Source of the DNA: Cupriavidus consociatus
Lineage (GTDB): Bacteria; Pseudomonadota; Gammaproteobacteria; Burkholderiales; Burkholderiaceae
Direction: 5' to 3'
NCBI RefSeq assembly: GCF_017814975.1
Contig: NZ_JAGIQA010000011.1
Coordinates: forward strand, 124,001-188,000
Length of the DNA: 64,000 nt
Made by a program: the position numbers and the translations under genes. Positions 36,422 through 45,099 of this stretch are shown here, piece by piece. Within the stretch, counting starts at the first letter, position 1; each line of letters opens with the position of its first letter. Below the pieces are notes generated by a model. That model was not told where the DNA came from. It was given only the letters and a program-made list of their open reading frames with translations, and did not search any database.

Positions 36422-38146
36422 ATGAAGCCTGCTACGAGTACCAACCTGCCTTTCAATTCCACGGCCCGTTCCCCGGCCTGGCCGCCGGGCTTGCCCGCCA
36501 CGCTGCACACGCCGCGCACCAGCCTGTACTACAACGTCGAGGCCGCCGCGCGCCGCTATCCGGACAAGACCGCGATCCAGTACTTCGGCACCGCGATCTC
36601 GTACGCGCAGCTGCAGGACGAGATCGAGCGCATGGCTGGCTACCTGCAGCAAGCCTGCGGCATCCAGCCCGGCGACCGCGTGCTGCTGTTCAGCCAGAAC
36701 TGCCCGCAGTTCATCATTGCCTACTACGCGATCCTGCGCGCCGAAGGCGTGGTGGTGCCGGCCAATCCGATGTGGCTGGAGGCCGAGCTGGCGCACGTGG
36801 TCTCGGACAGCGGCGCGGTCGCCGCCTTCGCCGGCAGCGAGCTGTACCGGTGCCTGTCGCCGCTGCATGGCCCGGCCCTGCGCCACGTGATCGTGCACGA
36901 CTATGCCGGCATGCTGCGCGACGACGGCGGCCTGCCGGTGCCGGCATGGCTGCGCGAGCCCGCGCCGGCGCTGCGGGCGACGCCATCCGGCGCGATGCCG
37001 GTGCCATGGGATGCCGCCAGCGCGGCCGGGCATCGCGCGCTACCGCACCAGGCCGGCTTCGACACGCTGTGCATGCTGGCCTACACCTCGGGCACCACCG
37101 GCAACCCCAAGGGCTGCATGCATACGCACGGCACGATGATGACCGCCGCGGTCGGCTCGCAGATCTGGCGCAGCAGCACGCCCGAATCGGTGGTGCTGGC
37201 GGTGGCGCCGATGTTCCACCTGCTGGGCATGCAGAACTGCATGAATTCGCCGATTTACCTCGGCGCCACCGTGGTGCTGATGCCGCGCTGGGACCGCGCG
37301 CTCGCCGCCGACCTGATCGAGCGCTACCGCGCCTCGGTGTGGGGCGCGCCGCCGGCGATGATGGTCGACTTCTTCTCGCAGCCCGGCATTGCGCAGCGCG
37401 ACCTGTCGAGCCTGGCCTTCCTCGGCGGCGGCGGCGCCGCCATGCCCGACGCGGTCGCCAACATGCTGCAGGAGCGCTTCGGCCTGCCCTATGTCGAAGC
37501 CTACGGCATGACCGAGACCGCATCGTTCCTGCTGTCCAATCCGCGCCACAAGCCCAAGCGCGAATGCCTGGGCATCGCCACCTTCGGCGTCGATGCGCGC
37601 GTGATCGATCCGCAGACGCTGGCAGAGCTGCCGCAAGGCCAGACCGGCGAGATCGTCGCGCATGGCGGCCAGGTGATGCAGGGCTATTGGCGCAATCCCG
37701 AAGCCAACGAGGCCTCGTTCGTCGAGCTCGATGGCAAGCGCTTCCTGCGCACCGGGGACCTGGGCTTCATGGACGAAGAGGGCTACTTCTTCATGCGCGA
37801 CCGCCTCAAGCGCATGATCAACGCCTCCGGCTTCAAGGTCTGGCCGGCGGAGGTGGAGAACCTGCTGTATGGCCACCCCGCCATCCACGAGGCCTGCGTG
37901 ATCGCCGCCCGCGACGAGCGCCGCGGCGAGACCGTCAAGGCGGTGATCGCGCTGCGCCCCGAGGCGCGCGGCACCGCCGAGGCCGATCCCGAACGCATCA
38001 TGGCCTGGTGCCGTGAGCGGCTGGCCGCCTACAAGGTGCCGCGCATCGTCGAGTTCGTCGAGGCGCTGCCCAAGTCGGGCACCGGCAAGATCCAGTGGCG
38101 CGCCCTGCAGGAACGCGAGATGCAGGCCGAAGCCCCGCGCGCCTGA
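36422..38146 (+). CDS. Medium/long-chain-type acyl-CoA ligase (AMP-forming)
   Basis: 574 residues. Core motifs are 'LAYTSGTTGNPKGCMHTHGT', 'GGGGAAMPDAV', 'YVEAYGMTETASF', 'LRTGDLGFMDEEGYFFMRDRLKRM' then 'NASGFKVWPAEVE', and 'KSGTGKIQWRALQE' with the catalytic Lys. The HTHGT and NASGFKVWP variants are typical of the long-chain fatty-acid-CoA ligase branch. It follows the Bug gene by 38 bp. It likely activates the acid captured by the operon's Bug proteins for the downstream dehydrogenase and crotonase. Confidence 0.88.
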   Translation: MKPATSTNLPFNSTARSPAWPPGLPATLHTPRTSLYYNVEAAARRYPDKTAIQYFGTAISYAQLQDEIERMAGYLQQACGIQPGDRVLLFSQNCPQFIIAYYAILRAEGVVVPANPMWLEAELAHVVSDSGAVAAFAGSELYRCLSPLHGPALRHVIVHDYAGMLRDDGGLPVPAWLREPAPALRATPSGAMPVPWDAASAAGHRALPHQAGFDTLCMLAYTSGTTGNPKGCMHTHGTMMTAAVGSQIWRSSTPESVVLAVAPMFHLLGMQNCMNSPIYLGATVVLMPRWDRALAADLIERYRASVWGAPPAMMVDFFSQPGIAQRDLSSLAFLGGGGAAMPDAVANMLQERFGLPYVEAYGMTETASFLLSNPRHKPKRECLGIATFGVDARVIDPQTLAELPQGQTGEIVAHGGQVMQGYWRNPEANEASFVELDGKRFLRTGDLGFMDEEGYFFMRDRLKRMINASGFKVWPAEVENLLYGHPAIHEACVIAARDERRGETVKAVIALRPEARGTAEADPERIMAWCRERLAAYKVPRIVEFVEALPKSGTGKIQWRALQEREMQAEAPRA

Positions 38147-38180
38147 GCGCGCCGAAACACAGAACAAAGAGAGACACAGC

Positions 38181-39164
38181 ATGCAGCAAAGCAGACGCAA
38201 CTGGCTGGCGCAGGCCGGCACCCTGGCCGGCGCGGCCCTCCTTGGCACCACCGGCCGGGCCTTCGCCCAGCAACCGTATCCGAGCAAGCCGATCCGCCTG
38301 ATCGTGCCGTACCCCGCCGGCGGCGGCACCGATACCGTCGGCCGCCTGGTCGGCCAGCGCCTGGCCGAGGTCCTGGGCCAGCCGGTGGTGGTGGAGAACA
38401 AGCCCGGTGCCAGCGGCATGCTCGGCAACGACACCGTCGCCAAGGCGCCGGCCGACGGCTACACGCTGCTGCTGGCGATCACGGCGATGATCCAGTCGCC
38501 CAGCCTGTACAAGCGCATGCCTTACGACGTGGCCAGGGACTTCACGCCGGTGTCGCTGATCGCCAAGTCCTCGGACCTGTTCGTCGTGCCCAACCGCGTG
38601 CCGGCCAGCAACATGCGCGAGTTCCTGGCGCTGGCCAAGTCCGGCAAGCTCAGCTACGGCTCCTACGGCAACGGCACCTCGTCGCACCTGCATGGCGAGC
38701 TGCTGCGCCAGCAGGCCGGCATCGACCTGGCCCATATCCCGTACAAGGGCGCCGCGCCGCTGATGAGCGACGTGCTGGGCGGGCAGGTGGATTCGGCCTT
38801 CGTCGACGTGACTTCGGCCAATCCCTATCTGGGCAGCAACAAATTCAAGATCCTCGGCATCACCGGCAGCCAGCGCTACAAGGCGCTGCCCAATGTGCCG
38901 ACCTTCGGCGAGCTGGGCTTGAAGGGCTTCGAGCCCAACGGCTGGTTCGGGCTGTTCCTGCCGGGCGGCGCGCCCAAGGAGGTGACCGCCAGGCTGGCGG
39001 CCGAGACCGCGCGCATCGTGAAGCTGCCCGAGATTTCGCAAAAGCTGGCCGGCATGGGCCTGCAGCCGGTCGGCTCGACCCCGCAGGAACTGGCCGAGGT
39101 GATCAGCGGCGACATGCCCAAGTGGGCCAGGATCGTGCGCGATGCCAACATCCAGCTCGACTGA
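38181..39164 (+). CDS. Bug (TctC-type) solute-binding protein, Tat-type signal
   Basis: 327 residues. The N-terminus 'MQQSRRNWLAQAGTLAGAA' has an SRRNWL twin-arginine motif before the hydrophobic core, with cleavage at 'AFAQQ'. Bug motifs: 'YPSKPIRLIVPYPAGGGTDTVG', 'VVVENKPGASGMLGND', 'APADGYTLLL', 'HIPYKGAAPLMSDVLGGQVD' and 'YKALPNVPTFGELG'. Second Bug protein of the operon; the two are clearly diverged, so they may bind different ligands or one may have a sensory role. Confidence 0.9.
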   Translation: MQQSRRNWLAQAGTLAGAALLGTTGRAFAQQPYPSKPIRLIVPYPAGGGTDTVGRLVGQRLAEVLGQPVVVENKPGASGMLGNDTVAKAPADGYTLLLAITAMIQSPSLYKRMPYDVARDFTPVSLIAKSSDLFVVPNRVPASNMREFLALAKSGKLSYGSYGNGTSSHLHGELLRQQAGIDLAHIPYKGAAPLMSDVLGGQVDSAFVDVTSANPYLGSNKFKILGITGSQRYKALPNVPTFGELGLKGFEPNGWFGLFLPGGAPKEVTARLAAETARIVKLPEISQKLAGMGLQPVGSTPQELAEVISGDMPKWARIVRDANIQLD

Positions 39165-39204
39165 ACGACACTGCCAGCCACGCCACCGATACCGGAGTTC
39201 ATCC

Positions 39205-39984
39205 ATGGAAACCATCCGCTTTGCCATCGAAGACGGCATCGCCACCCTGACCCTGAACTATCCCGAGCGCAAGAACGCGCTGTCGATCCCGATGCGCGGC
39301 GAAATCGGCGAAGCCATCCGTCAGGTGCGTGCCGACGAGAGCGTGCGCGCGATGATCCTGACCGGGGCCGGCACCGATTTCTGCTCGGGCGGCGACATCA
39401 GCTCGATGCAAATCGAGATCGACGCGCCGCAGGGACGCCGCCGGCTGCAGCAGGCGCACGGCTGGCTGGAAGACCTGATCCAGCTGGACGTGCCGGTCAT
39501 TGCCGCCGTCAACGGGGCCGCTTACGGGGCCGGCTTCAGCCTGGCGCTGACCGCCGACATCATCCTGGCCACGCCGCGGGCGCGTTTCGGGCTGCCGTTC
39601 CTGCGCATGGGCCTGATTCCCGACTGTGGCGTTTTCTACACCCTGCCGCGGATGATCGGCCTGCAACGTGCCAAGGCGCTGATGTTCTCGATGCGCGAAC
39701 TCGATGCCGAGGCCGCGCAAGACCTCGGCATCGTCATGGAAATCGTGCCGGAGGAAAGCCTGGCCGGGCGCGCGCAGGCGCTGGCGCGCGCCTTCACCGA
39801 GGCCTCGCCGGTGGCGGTGGGCCTGACCAAGCAGGCGCTGAACGCGTCGCTCAACCAGGACCTGCACACCATGCTGGCGATGGAAGCGGACGGACAGGGC
39901 ATTGCCTTTTCCACCGGCTATCGCCGCGAGGCCGCGGACCGCTTCATGGCCAAGCAGCCGCTGCGCTACCGCTGGCCTGACTGA
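39205..39984 (+). CDS. Crotonase-fold enoyl-CoA isomerase/hydratase
   Basis: 259 residues with the crotonase oxyanion-hole elements 'NALSI', 'CSGGDISSM' (residues 60-68) and 'NGAAYGAGFSLAL' (103-115). The two glutamates of classical enoyl-CoA hydratase are absent: GGGCE becomes GAGFS (S112) and GQPE becomes GLPF (F132). The 'GLIPDCG' Asp (D140) is kept, a position used by PaaG-type isomerases. So double-bond isomerisation is more likely than hydration. Third to fourth step position in the operon agrees with either. Numbering is counted from the ATG at 39205. Confidence 0.8.
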   Translation: METIRFAIEDGIATLTLNYPERKNALSIPMRGEIGEAIRQVRADESVRAMILTGAGTDFCSGGDISSMQIEIDAPQGRRRLQQAHGWLEDLIQLDVPVIAAVNGAAYGAGFSLALTADIILATPRARFGLPFLRMGLIPDCGVFYTLPRMIGLQRAKALMFSMRELDAEAAQDLGIVMEIVPEESLAGRAQALARAFTEASPVAVGLTKQALNASLNQDLHTMLAMEADGQGIAFSTGYRREAADRFMAKQPLRYRWPD

Positions 39985-40101
39985 GCGCCGCTGCCATGCT
40001 GCCCCGCAGCATGGCGACTCATTGTTTACGTATACAGGCAGGCCACGCCAGGCGTCGCTTGCCACTGTCGATCACCCGTCTACCCTCGTATCCGCACACC
40101 T

Positions 40102-41289
40102 ATGGCATCCCAACACCAACATGCGGCGCCCGCCGCACGCCAGACTCCCTGGATGACCGAAGACCTGGAAATGTTCCAGGACACCGTACGCCGCTTTATC
40201 GAGCGCGAGCTGGCACCGAACGAAGCGCGCTGGGCCGAGCAGGGCTACATCGACCGCGACGTGTGGCGCCGCGCCGGCCAGGCCGGCCTCCTGTGCGCCA
40301 GCATCCCGGAAGAGTACGGCGGCGGCGGCGGCAACTTCGCGCATGAAGCCGTGATCACGCGCGAGATGGCGCGCGCCATCTTCACCAGCCTGGGCAACAA
40401 CGTGCACAGCGGCATCGTGGCACATTACCTGCTCAACTACGGCACCGAAGCGCAGAAGAAAAAATGGCTGCCGCAGATGGCCAGCGGCGAGATGGTCGCG
40501 GCCATTGCCATGTCGGAACCCGGCGCCGGTTCGGACCTCAAATCGGTACGCACCCGCGCGGTGCGCGAAAAGAGCGCAAACGGAGACTGCTATCGCATAA
40601 ACGGTGCAAAGACCTTTATTACGAACGGTTACCACGCCGACCTGGTGTGCCTGGTCGCCAAGACCGATCCGGAAGCCGGCTCGCGCGGCGTCTCGCTGAT
40701 CATGATCGAGACGCGCGACCTTGAGGGCTTCCGCCGCGGCCGCATCCTCGAGAAGATCGGACAGAAGGGCCAGGACACCGCCGAGCTGTTCTTCGACGAC
40801 GTGCTGGTGCCGTGCGAGAACCTGCTCGGCGAGCAGGAAGGGCAGGGTTTTTACCAGCTGATGCAGCAGCTGCCGCAGGAGCGGATGATCATCGCGCTGG
40901 GCGCGACCGCATCGATGCATCGCGCGATCGAGCTCACCACCGAATATGTGCGCGAGCGCAAGGTCTTCGGCCAGGCGCTGGCCGACCTGCAGAACACCCG
41001 CTTCCGCCTGGCCGAGTGCAAGACCGAGGCGACCATCGCGTCCACCTTCGTCGACGACTGCATGATGCGCCTGATGGCGGGTACGCTGGATGCCGCGACC
41101 GCCGCGATGGCCAAGTGGTGGTGCACGCAAAAGAATTGCGAGATCATCGACGAGTGCCTGCAGTTCCACGGCGGCTACGGCTACATGCTGGAATATCCGA
41201 TCGCGCGCATGTACGCCAACGCACGCGTCGGCAAGATCTACGGCGGCTCCAACGAAATCATGAAAGAACTGGTGGCACGCACGCTCTGA
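40102..41289 (+). CDS. Acyl-CoA dehydrogenase (LCAD/isovaleryl type)
   Basis: 395 residues. The beta domain has 'AIAMSEPGAGSDLKSVRTRAV' and 'INGAKTFITNGYHADLVCLVAKT', helix G has 'LPQERMIIALGATA' with Glu at the LCAD/isovaleryl-CoA dehydrogenase base position, and the C-terminus has 'QFHGGYGYMLEYPIARMYANAR' with GGSNE in place of YEGT. It should therefore be an active enzyme with the helix-G base. Last gene of the operon, followed by a terminator at 41367-41392. A short patch (about 40565-40640) uses A/T-ending codons (including ATA) unlike the rest of the gene. Confidence 0.9.
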   Translation: MASQHQHAAPAARQTPWMTEDLEMFQDTVRRFIERELAPNEARWAEQGYIDRDVWRRAGQAGLLCASIPEEYGGGGGNFAHEAVITREMARAIFTSLGNNVHSGIVAHYLLNYGTEAQKKKWLPQMASGEMVAAIAMSEPGAGSDLKSVRTRAVREKSANGDCYRINGAKTFITNGYHADLVCLVAKTDPEAGSRGVSLIMIETRDLEGFRRGRILEKIGQKGQDTAELFFDDVLVPCENLLGEQEGQGFYQLMQQLPQERMIIALGATASMHRAIELTTEYVRERKVFGQALADLQNTRFRLAECKTEATIASTFVDDCMMRLMAGTLDAATAAMAKWWCTQKNCEIIDECLQFHGGYGYMLEYPIARMYANARVGKIYGGSNEIMKELVARTL

Positions 41290-41366
41290 TGGCCGCGCGC
41301 AGCGCCTACTGCTATCAGCACTCTCGGTATGCTGATGCGCGTCCGAGCTGATTCTGAAACCAACGC

Positions 41367-41392
41367 AAAAGCCGGCACAGATGCCGGCTTTT
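41367..41392 (+). terminator. Rho-independent terminator after the 35370-41289 operon
   Basis: AAAAGCCGGC (41367-41376) and GCCGGCTTTT (41383-41392) form a perfect 10-bp stem with a 6-nt loop; the descending arm ends in TTTT and is followed by GTGTTTCC. It is 78 bp after the last stop codon. Confidence 0.85.
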
Positions 41393-41746
41393 GTGTTTCC
41401 GGTTACAAAACCGGCTGTGCACGGTTTGGCGGAAAGGTGTAAGGTGTGTCACAAGCATGGTCAATGGCCCGTCGCGCGCGGGGTGCGGCACCGAGTGGAA
41501 CTATCAGCCAAAAGCTGACAGCGCCACCAGCGGAATCAGGCGATAAATGCAGCGTGGAAACAAGCGTTGCGTCGATGCAAGATTCGTCAACTCGGACTCC
41601 ACCATCGCCGTTATTTGACTATGATGAAGTAAAGTCTTCGCAACATTCACCGGTCGTCAAGCCGGGGTGGCGAACCGCGGAACTTGCGAAGTCTTGAAGG
41701 GTAGAACTACCTTCGCCTCGGATGTGAACTCTGACGGGAGTGAGGT
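41393..41746 (+). other. Leader/promoter region of prkA
   Basis: 354 bp, A+T-richer than the surroundings, between the operon terminator and prkA. A TTGACT hexamer is at 41615-41620 but no well-spaced -10 follows, and no sigma-54 (-24/-12) element with correct spacing was found. A ribosome site (GAGTGAGG) precedes the prkA ATG. No gene is seen. Confidence 0.5.
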
Positions 41747-43669
41747 ATGGACATTTTCGGCCATTACGCTACGCGCTTCGAAGCCCGCAAGGAAGAGGAA
41801 TACAGCATCCAGGAATACCTGGAGATCTGCAAGAAGGATCCGACTGCCTACGCGACTGCTGCCGAACGCATGCTCGCCGCGATCGGCCAGCCTGAACTGG
41901 TGGATACCCACCACGATCCGAGGCTGTCCCGGCTGTTCTTCAACAAGGTCATCCGTATCTATCCGGCCTTCCGCGATTTCTACGGCATGGAGGACACGAT
42001 CGAGCAGATCGTCTCGTTCTTCAAGCACGCCGCGCAGGGCCTGGAAGAACGCAAGCAGATCCTGTATCTGCTCGGGCCTCCCGGCGGCGGCAAGTCCTCG
42101 CTCGCGGAGAAGCTCAAGGCGTTGATGGAACAGATTCCCATCTACGCGCTGAAAGGTTCGCCGATCCATGAGTCGCCCCTGGGGCTGTTCTCGCCGGAAG
42201 AAGACGGCAAGATCCTGGAAGAGGACTACGGCATCCCGATCCGCTACCTGAACACGATTGCCTCGCCATGGGCAGTCAAGCGCCTGCACGAGTTCAACGG
42301 CGACATCACCAAGTTCAAGGTGGTGAAGCTGCGCCCGTCGGTGCTGTCGCAGATCGCGATCTCGAAGACCGAGCCGGGCGACGAGAACAACCAGGACATC
42401 TCGTCGCTGGTGGGCAAGGTGGACATCCGCAAGCTCGAGGACTTCCCGCAGGACGATCCGGATGCGTACTCGTATTCCGGCGGCCTGTGCCTGGCCAACC
42501 GCGGCCTGCTCGAGTTCGTCGAAATGTTCAAGGCGCCGATCAAGGTGCTGCACCCGCTGCTGACCGCGACCCAGGAAGGCAACTACAAGGGCACGGAAGG
42601 CTTCGGCGCGATCCCGTTCGACGGCATCATCCTGGCGCACTCGAACGAGGCCGAGTGGACGACCTTCAAGTCGGACAAGAACAACGAGGCATTCCTGGAC
42701 CGTATCTATATCGTCAAGGTGCCGTACGTGCTGCGCGTGTCCGACGAGGTCAAGATCTACGACAAGCTGCTGCGCTGCAGTTCGCTGTCGGCGGCGCCGT
42801 GCGCGCCGAACACGCTGAAGATGATGGCGCAGTTCGCGGTGCTCACGCGGATCAAGGAGCCCGAGAACTCCAACGTCTTCTCGAAAATGCGCGTCTATGA
42901 CGGTGAAAGCCTGAAGGACGTGGACCCGAAGGCGAAGTCGTACCAGGAGTACCGCGACTACGCCGGCATCGACGAGGGCATGAACGGGCTGTCGACGCGC
43001 TTTGCGTTCAAGGTCCTGTCCAAGGTCTTCAACTTCGACAACACCGAAGTGGCGGCCAACCCGGTGCACCTGCTCTATGTGCTCGAGCAGCAGATCGAGC
43101 GAGAGCAGTTCCCGCCGGAACAGGAAGCCAAGCTGCTGTCGCATATCAAGGAGTACCTGACCACCCCCTTCGTGGAGTTCATCGGCAAGGAGATCCAGAC
43201 CGCTTACCTGGAGTCGTACTCCGAATATGGCCAGAACATCTTCGACCGCTATGTGGTGTTTGCCGACCTGTGGATCCAGGACCAGGAGTACCGCGATCCC
43301 AACACCGGCGAAATCCTCGACCGCAACGCGCTGAACGACGAACTGGAGAAAGTGGAAAAGCCGGCGGGTATCTCGAACCCGAAGGACTTCCGCAACGAGA
43401 TCGTCAACTTCGTGCTGCGGGCGCGGGCCAACAACAGCGGCAAGAACCCGGTCTGGACCAGCTATGAAAAGCTGCGGATGGTGATCGAGAAGCGCATGTT
43501 CTCCACCACGGAGGACCTGCTGCCGGTGATCTCGTTCAACGCCAAGTCTTCTCGCGAAGACCAGGACAAGCACGAGAACTTCGTCAACCGCATGGTCGAG
43601 AAGGGGTACACGCCCAAGCAAGTGAGACTTCTGGTGGAGTGGTATCTGCGCGTAAGAAAATCATCGTAA
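41747..43669 (+). CDS. prkA: PrkA family serine protein kinase (YeaG)
   Basis: 640 residues. An AAA-type P-loop domain (GPPGGGKSS at residues 110-118, within 'LYLLGPPGGGKSSLAEKLK') is followed by the PrkA-specific region ('LSRLFFNKVIRIYPAFRDFYGMED' upstream, 'PIHESPLGLF', 'LLEFVEMFKAPIKVLHPLLTATQEGNY') and the C-terminal PrkA domain. Length matches E. coli YeaG (644). It is a cytoplasmic ATP-dependent kinase/AAA protein of stationary-phase and nitrogen-stress responses, always found with YeaH and usually SpoVR, as here. Downstream gap to yeaH is 37 bp. Confidence 0.95.
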   Translation: MDIFGHYATRFEARKEEEYSIQEYLEICKKDPTAYATAAERMLAAIGQPELVDTHHDPRLSRLFFNKVIRIYPAFRDFYGMEDTIEQIVSFFKHAAQGLEERKQILYLLGPPGGGKSSLAEKLKALMEQIPIYALKGSPIHESPLGLFSPEEDGKILEEDYGIPIRYLNTIASPWAVKRLHEFNGDITKFKVVKLRPSVLSQIAISKTEPGDENNQDISSLVGKVDIRKLEDFPQDDPDAYSYSGGLCLANRGLLEFVEMFKAPIKVLHPLLTATQEGNYKGTEGFGAIPFDGIILAHSNEAEWTTFKSDKNNEAFLDRIYIVKVPYVLRVSDEVKIYDKLLRCSSLSAAPCAPNTLKMMAQFAVLTRIKEPENSNVFSKMRVYDGESLKDVDPKAKSYQEYRDYAGIDEGMNGLSTRFAFKVLSKVFNFDNTEVAANPVHLLYVLEQQIEREQFPPEQEAKLLSHIKEYLTTPFVEFIGKEIQTAYLESYSEYGQNIFDRYVVFADLWIQDQEYRDPNTGEILDRNALNDELEKVEKPAGISNPKDFRNEIVNFVLRARANNSGKNPVWTSYEKLRMVIEKRMFSTTEDLLPVISFNAKSSREDQDKHENFVNRMVEKGYTPKQVRLLVEWYLRVRKSS

Positions 43670-43706
43670 CGGCGCCGCGGAAGCAGTCTCTCAACGAGGG
43701 CAACAT

Positions 43707-44969
43707 ATGGCTACGGTCATCGATCGGCGCGAGAACGGCGGCAACAAGAGTGCCGTCAACCAGCAACGCTTCATCAAGCGCTACCGCGAACAGATTCGGC
43801 AGGCGGTGGCAAAGGCGGTGTCCGGCCGGAAGATCATGGACATCGAGCAGAGCGGCCAGGTGTCCATTCCGGTCAAGGACATCACCGAGCCGATCTTCCA
43901 CCACGGCCCGGGCGGCCGGCGCGAGTGGATTCACCCTGGCAACAAGAAGTTCGTCAAGGGGGATTCCTTCGACCGCCAGCAGCAGGGCGGCGGCGGGAGC
44001 GGTTCGCGCGCCAGCGACAGCGGCGAAGGCGAGGACGATTTCGTCTTCACGCTGTCGCGCGAGGATTTCCTGAATTTCTTCTTCGAGGACATGGCGCTGC
44101 CGGACCTGGCCAAGCGCCACCTTGCCAAGATCGCCGAAGTGCGCAAGGTGCGCGCCGGCTATTCCATCGACGGCACACCGTCCAACCTGTCGATCCTGCG
44201 CACCATGCGCAGTTCGATCGGGCGGCGCATCGCCTTGTCCAGCCCTTACCAGAAGCGCCTGCGCGACCTGGAGCTGGAGTATGCCGAGGCGCTGGACAAG
44301 GACGGCCCCTACGCCGAAGGCACGCTCGAACTGATGGAGAAGATGCGGCACCTGCGCGCCTGCATCGACCGCGTGCCCTTTATCGAGAAGCTCGACCTGC
44401 GCTACAACAACCGCGTGCTCAAGAAGCGCCCGCAGGCCCAGGCGGTGATGTTCTGCCTGATGGACGTGTCCGGCTCGATGGACGAGAGCCGCAAGGACCT
44501 GGCCAAGCGCTTCTTCATGCTGCTGTACCTGTTCCTGAAGCGCAACTACGAGCGTATCGACGTGGTGTTCATCCGGCATCACACGGTGGCCAAGGAAGTC
44601 GAAGAGGAAGACTTCTTCCACTCGCGCGAGTCCGGTGGTACCGTGGTGTCGAGTGCGCTGAAGCTGATGGTGGAAGTGGTCCATGACCGTTATCCGCCAA
44701 GCCAGTGGAACATCTACTGCGCGCAGGCCTCCGACGGCGACAACTGGGCTGGGGATTCCGAGCTGTGCGGACGCCTGCTGCGCGAGTCGATCCTGCCGCT
44801 GGTGCAGTACTACGCATACGTGGAAGTGGCGTCCGAGGAGCCGCAGAACCTCTGGGAAGAGTATCTGACGGTCAAAAACCAGTTCGAGCACTTTGCGATG
44901 CAGCGCATCATCGGCGCGGACGAGATCTACCCGGTGCTGCACGACCTGTTCCAGAAGCGGGCGGCTTAG
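43707..44969 (+). CDS. yeaH: YeaH/YhbH (DUF444) von Willebrand-type protein
   Basis: 420 residues. N-terminal 'VIDRRENGGNKSAVNQQRFIKRY' and 'IPVKDITEPIFHHGPGGRREWIHPGNK' are DUF444 hallmarks, followed by a Gly/Ser linker, 'DLAKRHLAKIAEVRKVRAGYS' and the vWA-like domain with the metal-site motif DVSGSMDESRKD near residue 250. It acts with PrkA in the cytoplasm, probably as its target or adaptor. Length equals the E. coli protein within a few residues. Confidence 0.94.
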   Translation: MATVIDRRENGGNKSAVNQQRFIKRYREQIRQAVAKAVSGRKIMDIEQSGQVSIPVKDITEPIFHHGPGGRREWIHPGNKKFVKGDSFDRQQQGGGGSGSRASDSGEGEDDFVFTLSREDFLNFFFEDMALPDLAKRHLAKIAEVRKVRAGYSIDGTPSNLSILRTMRSSIGRRIALSSPYQKRLRDLELEYAEALDKDGPYAEGTLELMEKMRHLRACIDRVPFIEKLDLRYNNRVLKKRPQAQAVMFCLMDVSGSMDESRKDLAKRFFMLLYLFLKRNYERIDVVFIRHHTVAKEVEEEDFFHSRESGGTVVSSALKLMVEVVHDRYPPSQWNIYCAQASDGDNWAGDSELCGRLLRESILPLVQYYAYVEVASEEPQNLWEEYLTVKNQFEHFAMQRIIGADEIYPVLHDLFQKRAA

Positions 44970-45099
44970 TTGGGGCCTGCTGCCGCGGCAACCGGCAGCG
45001 AAGGCCGCAGTGAAGTCTGGTGGCAAGGCAACGCGGACCACGCGGCGCGCCAGTGCGCGCCTGCGCGGTCGGCGGCCTTGCCCGCAACAAGGGGCAAAG

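Noticed and set aside
41615..41746. Sigma-54 or sigma-70 promoter for prkA
   Set aside because: A TTGACT and a TGGC...TTGC pair are present, but their spacing fits neither promoter class.
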